Shown here one piece after another: positions 32,414-34,533 of a DNA stretch of 34,533 nt (position 1 is its first letter; every line of letters starts with the position of its first letter). The position numbers and the translations under genes were made by a program. Source of the stretch: an uncultured Gammaproteobacteria bacterium (GTDB lineage: Bacteria > Pseudomonadota > Gammaproteobacteria > Pseudomonadales > Ketobacteraceae); contig CAJXXT010000033.1 of assembly GCA_913063495.1 (NCBI GenBank), forward strand, positions 1-34,533, written 5' to 3'. The notes beneath the pieces are model-generated. The model was given only the letters and a program-made list of their open reading frames with translations. It was not told the DNA's origin and made no database searches.

Positions 32414-33208
32414 TTATTCGTTTGACGTTACTTGCTCATTTAGAGAGACTATTTGGCTTGCCATGCTTTTCATAAGGTTTAGGCAAATATGAGGGTGCGT
32501 TTTCATCAGCGTTTCAAACTGTTCTTTTGGAACAACAAGTACCATGCAAGTGCTGGAGGCAATTACTTTCGCGGTTCTAAGGCTGTTGGTCAGTAATGCC
32601 ATTGCACCAAAGATTTCATTTTCTAATACTTCGCCAACTTTGATGTCATTTACAAAAACATCGGCATGGCCTTCAACAATCGAGTAGACGCTGTCGGCTT
32701 CCGTGTCTTGCTCGATAATAACGTCGCCAACTTGATAATGTACAAATCCTAAGGATGCTTTGTCGACCCCTTGTTCAACGAGGCTAATAATACAGGTTCG
32801 CCGTTTACATTCTTCGAGTAAATAGTCACACCAAATGTGTGTAACAGAGGCCGTGCTAATGAGAGCGCTGAGTAGCTCAATTCTGTCATATCGACGTAAT
32901 GCAAACGGGCCAGCGGAGTAGAGTCTATAGGGGCTTGGGTTGTTTATTTGATCTAATCCGAAAATGTCTCCGATGTCGTAATGAAATAAAGTGGCGCTTT
33001 CTTGTTCATGAGCGACCGCGCCCTCCATAACAATATAGACGGAATCCTGATTGGGTTGGTTGGCATAGAAATCATCAACTAACTCATAGGATACATCACT
33101 ATAGTTTAGAGCACTGAGGCTCTCGTGGGCCAAGGCCTGTTCCAGCAATTCTTTACAGCGATCGTCTATTTGCTCAAATGCTTCATTAAAATCAGTTTCA
33201 ATAAACAT
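32414..33208 (-). CDS. Cyclic-nucleotide-binding domain protein
   Basis: A 264-residue protein with two cNMP-binding-type beta-roll domains and no DNA-binding or catalytic domain. The C-terminal roll (about 150-264) is clear: YQVGDVIIEQDTEADSVYSI, EGHADVFVNDIKVGEVLENE, IFGAMALLTNSLRTAKVIAS. IFGAMALLTNSLRTA corresponds to the phosphate-binding cassette FGExALxxxxxRxA, with Gly-Ala replacing Gly-Glu. The N-terminal roll (about 35-115) is weaker (DSVYIVMEGAVAHEQ...YDIGDIFG). It may act as a small regulatory adaptor. AAGG lies upstream of the start. The acyltransferase gene follows closely, so the two may work together. Confidence 0.85.
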   Translation of the reverse strand: MFIETDFNEAFEQIDDRCKELLEQALAHESLSALNYSDVSYELVDDFYANQPNQDSVYIVMEGAVAHEQESATLFHYDIGDIFGLDQINNPSPYRLYSAGPFALRRYDRIELLSALISTASVTHIWCDYLLEECKRRTCIISLVEQGVDKASLGFVHYQVGDVIIEQDTEADSVYSIVEGHADVFVNDIKVGEVLENEIFGAMALLTNSLRTAKVIASSTCMVLVVPKEQFETLMKTHPHICLNLMKSMASQIVSLNEQVTSNE

Positions 33209-33342
33209 GAATTAACCTTGCTGGAAAATGACGGTTTGTACACTGCTTAGCCCAAGCTTGTGCTGTTAACTATAGCTTAGCGAAGCTGGGTGAGAGCTTA
33301 TATACCTTTAAAGTGTAGACAGTTTCCCAAATTTGGAAGACA

Positions 33343-33375
33343 AACCGCCCTAATGAAATTAGTGTTAGGGCGGTT
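33343..33375 (-). terminator. Hairpin terminator downstream of the PfkB-family kinase gene
   Basis: AACCGCCCTAA (33343-33353) pairs perfectly with TTAGGGCGGTT (33365-33375) around an 11-base loop. On the minus strand it is followed by TTTGTCTT, a partial U-tract, about 50 bases after the kinase stop codon. The stem is strong, the tail imperfect. Confidence 0.6.
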
Positions 33376-33423
33376 GATGGGATGGTAGATAGAATCTTTT
33401 TTACATGTTGTTAAAGGCTACTG

Positions 33424-34416
33424 TTAAAGGGCGCTTTCGTTGAGCAGTGTTTGGTGCTGCTCCTTTGAGAGCCGAGGGCCGAATTGTGAAACCACTTGTG
33501 CCGCCGCATTGCTTGCAAAGGCTCCGGCCGAGGGGAAGTCGTGCCCTTCGCTTAGGGCGTATAAAAATGCGCCAGCAAACATGTCCCCTGCCCCATTGGA
33601 GTCAAGGGCGGTAATCGGTGTTGGGGCAATTTTATGTTCTGTTGTGCCGTCAAAAACAATCGCCCCATCGCTTCCTAGGGTTACTGCAAAGGATTTAGCA
33701 ACGGATTTTATTTTAACGATAGCGGCTTCTAATTGGTCGGTTTCTGCCCAGCTTAGCGCTTCTTGCTCATTACAAAAGAGAAGATCAACGCCATCTCCTA
33801 ACATTTCATTGAGGCCATCTTTGAAAAAGCTCACCATGTTGGGGTCAGAAAAAGTGAGCGCTGTTTTCACATTGCTGGCTTCTGCTATTTTTCGAGCCTT
33901 GATAGCGGCAGCTCGACCTGTGTCGGAAGTAACAAGGTAACCTTCCAAATAAACAAACTGAGATTGTTGAATAGCTTGCTCATTAAGCTCTTTTTCAGAG
34001 ACGGTTTCAGATATTCCCAAAAATGAGTGCATCGTACGTTCTGCATCGGGCGTTACCATAACGATACACTTACCGCTTACGCCGCTTTCTCGATCGGCTT
34101 TAAGGTTGGTATCTACACCGGCTGCAGCTAAGTCTTTCACATAGAAATCCCCCGTTGCATCATTGGCTACTTTACATGAATAGTATGCGTTGCCGCCGAA
34201 GTGGCTTACCGCGATAATGGTGTTTGCCGCAGATCCGCCACTGGCTTTTTTGCCGTTGTGATCTGCCAATGCTTGGGTAAGGCTGTGTTGCTGGGCCTCG
34301 TCAACCAGTGTCATTACACCTTTGTCGATGCCTTGTTTGGATAAAAAGGCGTCATCGATTGTGAATTCCATATCAACAAGCGCGTTTCCGATGGCATAGA
34401 CGTGGTATTTGGTCAT
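33424..34416 (-). CDS. PfkB-family carbohydrate/nucleoside kinase (adenosine-kinase-like)
   Basis: A 330-residue ribokinase-fold kinase. The opening YAIGNALVDMEF and SGGSAANTI (59-67) match bacterial adenosine-kinase-like PfkB proteins. The ATP-site strand TLGSDGA (246-252) and the catalytic signature DSNGAGDMFAGAF (272-284, base Asp278) are complete. Adenosine or another nucleoside is the most likely substrate, phosphorylated with ATP in the cytoplasm; other ribokinase-family sugars cannot be excluded. AAGGAT lies upstream of the ATG, and a good promoter sits 48-76 bases before it. It appears monocistronic, with a hairpin terminator after it. Confidence 0.92.
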   Translation of the reverse strand: MTKYHVYAIGNALVDMEFTIDDAFLSKQGIDKGVMTLVDEAQQHSLTQALADHNGKKASGGSAANTIIAVSHFGGNAYYSCKVANDATGDFYVKDLAAAGVDTNLKADRESGVSGKCIVMVTPDAERTMHSFLGISETVSEKELNEQAIQQSQFVYLEGYLVTSDTGRAAAIKARKIAEASNVKTALTFSDPNMVSFFKDGLNEMLGDGVDLLFCNEQEALSWAETDQLEAAIVKIKSVAKSFAVTLGSDGAIVFDGTTEHKIAPTPITALDSNGAGDMFAGAFLYALSEGHDFPSAGAFASNAAAQVVSQFGPRLSKEQHQTLLNESAL

Positions 34417-34464
34417 GGGTGATCCTTATTAAATGCATATTAGGTGGTGTCTTAGGTTGTAGCT

Positions 34465-34492
34465 ATTGTATGTGAAATTTCATTTTTGTCAC
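34465..34492 (-). promoter_or_regulatory. Sigma70-type promoter of the PfkB-family kinase gene
   Basis: On the minus strand, GTGACA (34487-34492) and TACAAT (34465-34470) are each 5-of-6 matches to the -35 and -10 boxes, separated by 16 bases. Confidence 0.65.
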
Positions 34493-34533
34493 GGCATCAA
34501 GGAATGAAAGCACGTATACTGCTGTCCTATTTA

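Noticed and set aside
33440..33940. 166-residue plus-strand ORF
   Set aside because: It is antisense to the kinase gene, whose motifs are complete. Its composition reflects the reverse complement of coding sequence, with no ribosome binding site or family resemblance.

Overview
The window looks like chromosomal DNA from a free-living or symbiotic marine gammaproteobacterium. The block proA-nadD-rsfS-rlmH-mrdA-rodA-mltB-rlpA-dacA-ybeD-lipB-lipA has the order I know from Pseudomonas and relatives. The moderately AT-rich composition and a secreted CBM2-type polysaccharide enzyme with Gly/Ser/Asp linkers point to the Cellvibrionaceae (Saccharophagus/Teredinibacter-like). That family assignment is inference. 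Bases 1-18 are not genomic: they match the 3' end of an Illumina adapter, so the first gene is cut by the contig end.

Layout. 19-1081: 3' part of an Old Yellow Enzyme gene and a small conserved-looking gene with a terminator-like hairpin in its 5' part. 1106-3846: two c-di-GMP proteins on the minus strand, a membrane diguanylate cyclase and an HD-GYP protein that has lost its catalytic HD pair. 4231-4452: a small TM2-like membrane protein. 4632-18451: a long minus-strand run, from proA at the upstream end through NAD and ribosome-maturation genes, the rod-shape/peptidoglycan machinery and lipoate synthesis, to a DedA-PAP2 fusion and a DMT exporter. Several junctions overlap by 4 bases, which indicates translational coupling. 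18665-19896: a two-gene Rieske/methyltransferase unit. 20183-20962: an unrecognised basic protein.

21066-26527 is mirror-symmetric: acyl-CoA dehydrogenase and a divergent AraC regulator, an orphan Hcp in the centre, then a second AraC regulator and a divergent acyl-CoA dehydrogenase. 26745-29459 encodes a 904-residue lipoprotein with a CBM2-like domain, a clan GH-A-like barrel of no family I recognise, and an SGNH esterase. dapA follows, with an intrinsic terminator only about 10 bases before its Shine-Dalgarno, then a small entericidin-like lipoprotein.

30835-31516 is the most unusual non-coding stretch. It holds a 44-codon gene for a Cys/Gly-rich putative metal-binding protein with a strong Shine-Dalgarno, a perfect FNR/Anr-type site, two Fur-box-like sites over a plausible promoter, and a downstream region with several hairpins and three copies of CCTCTCTC. 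Together these suggest an iron- and oxygen-controlled locus that may include a small RNA. The window closes with an acyltransferase, a cNMP-binding protein and a PfkB-family (adenosine-kinase-like) kinase, all on the minus strand. No tRNA, rRNA, CRISPR array, transposase or integrase was seen.
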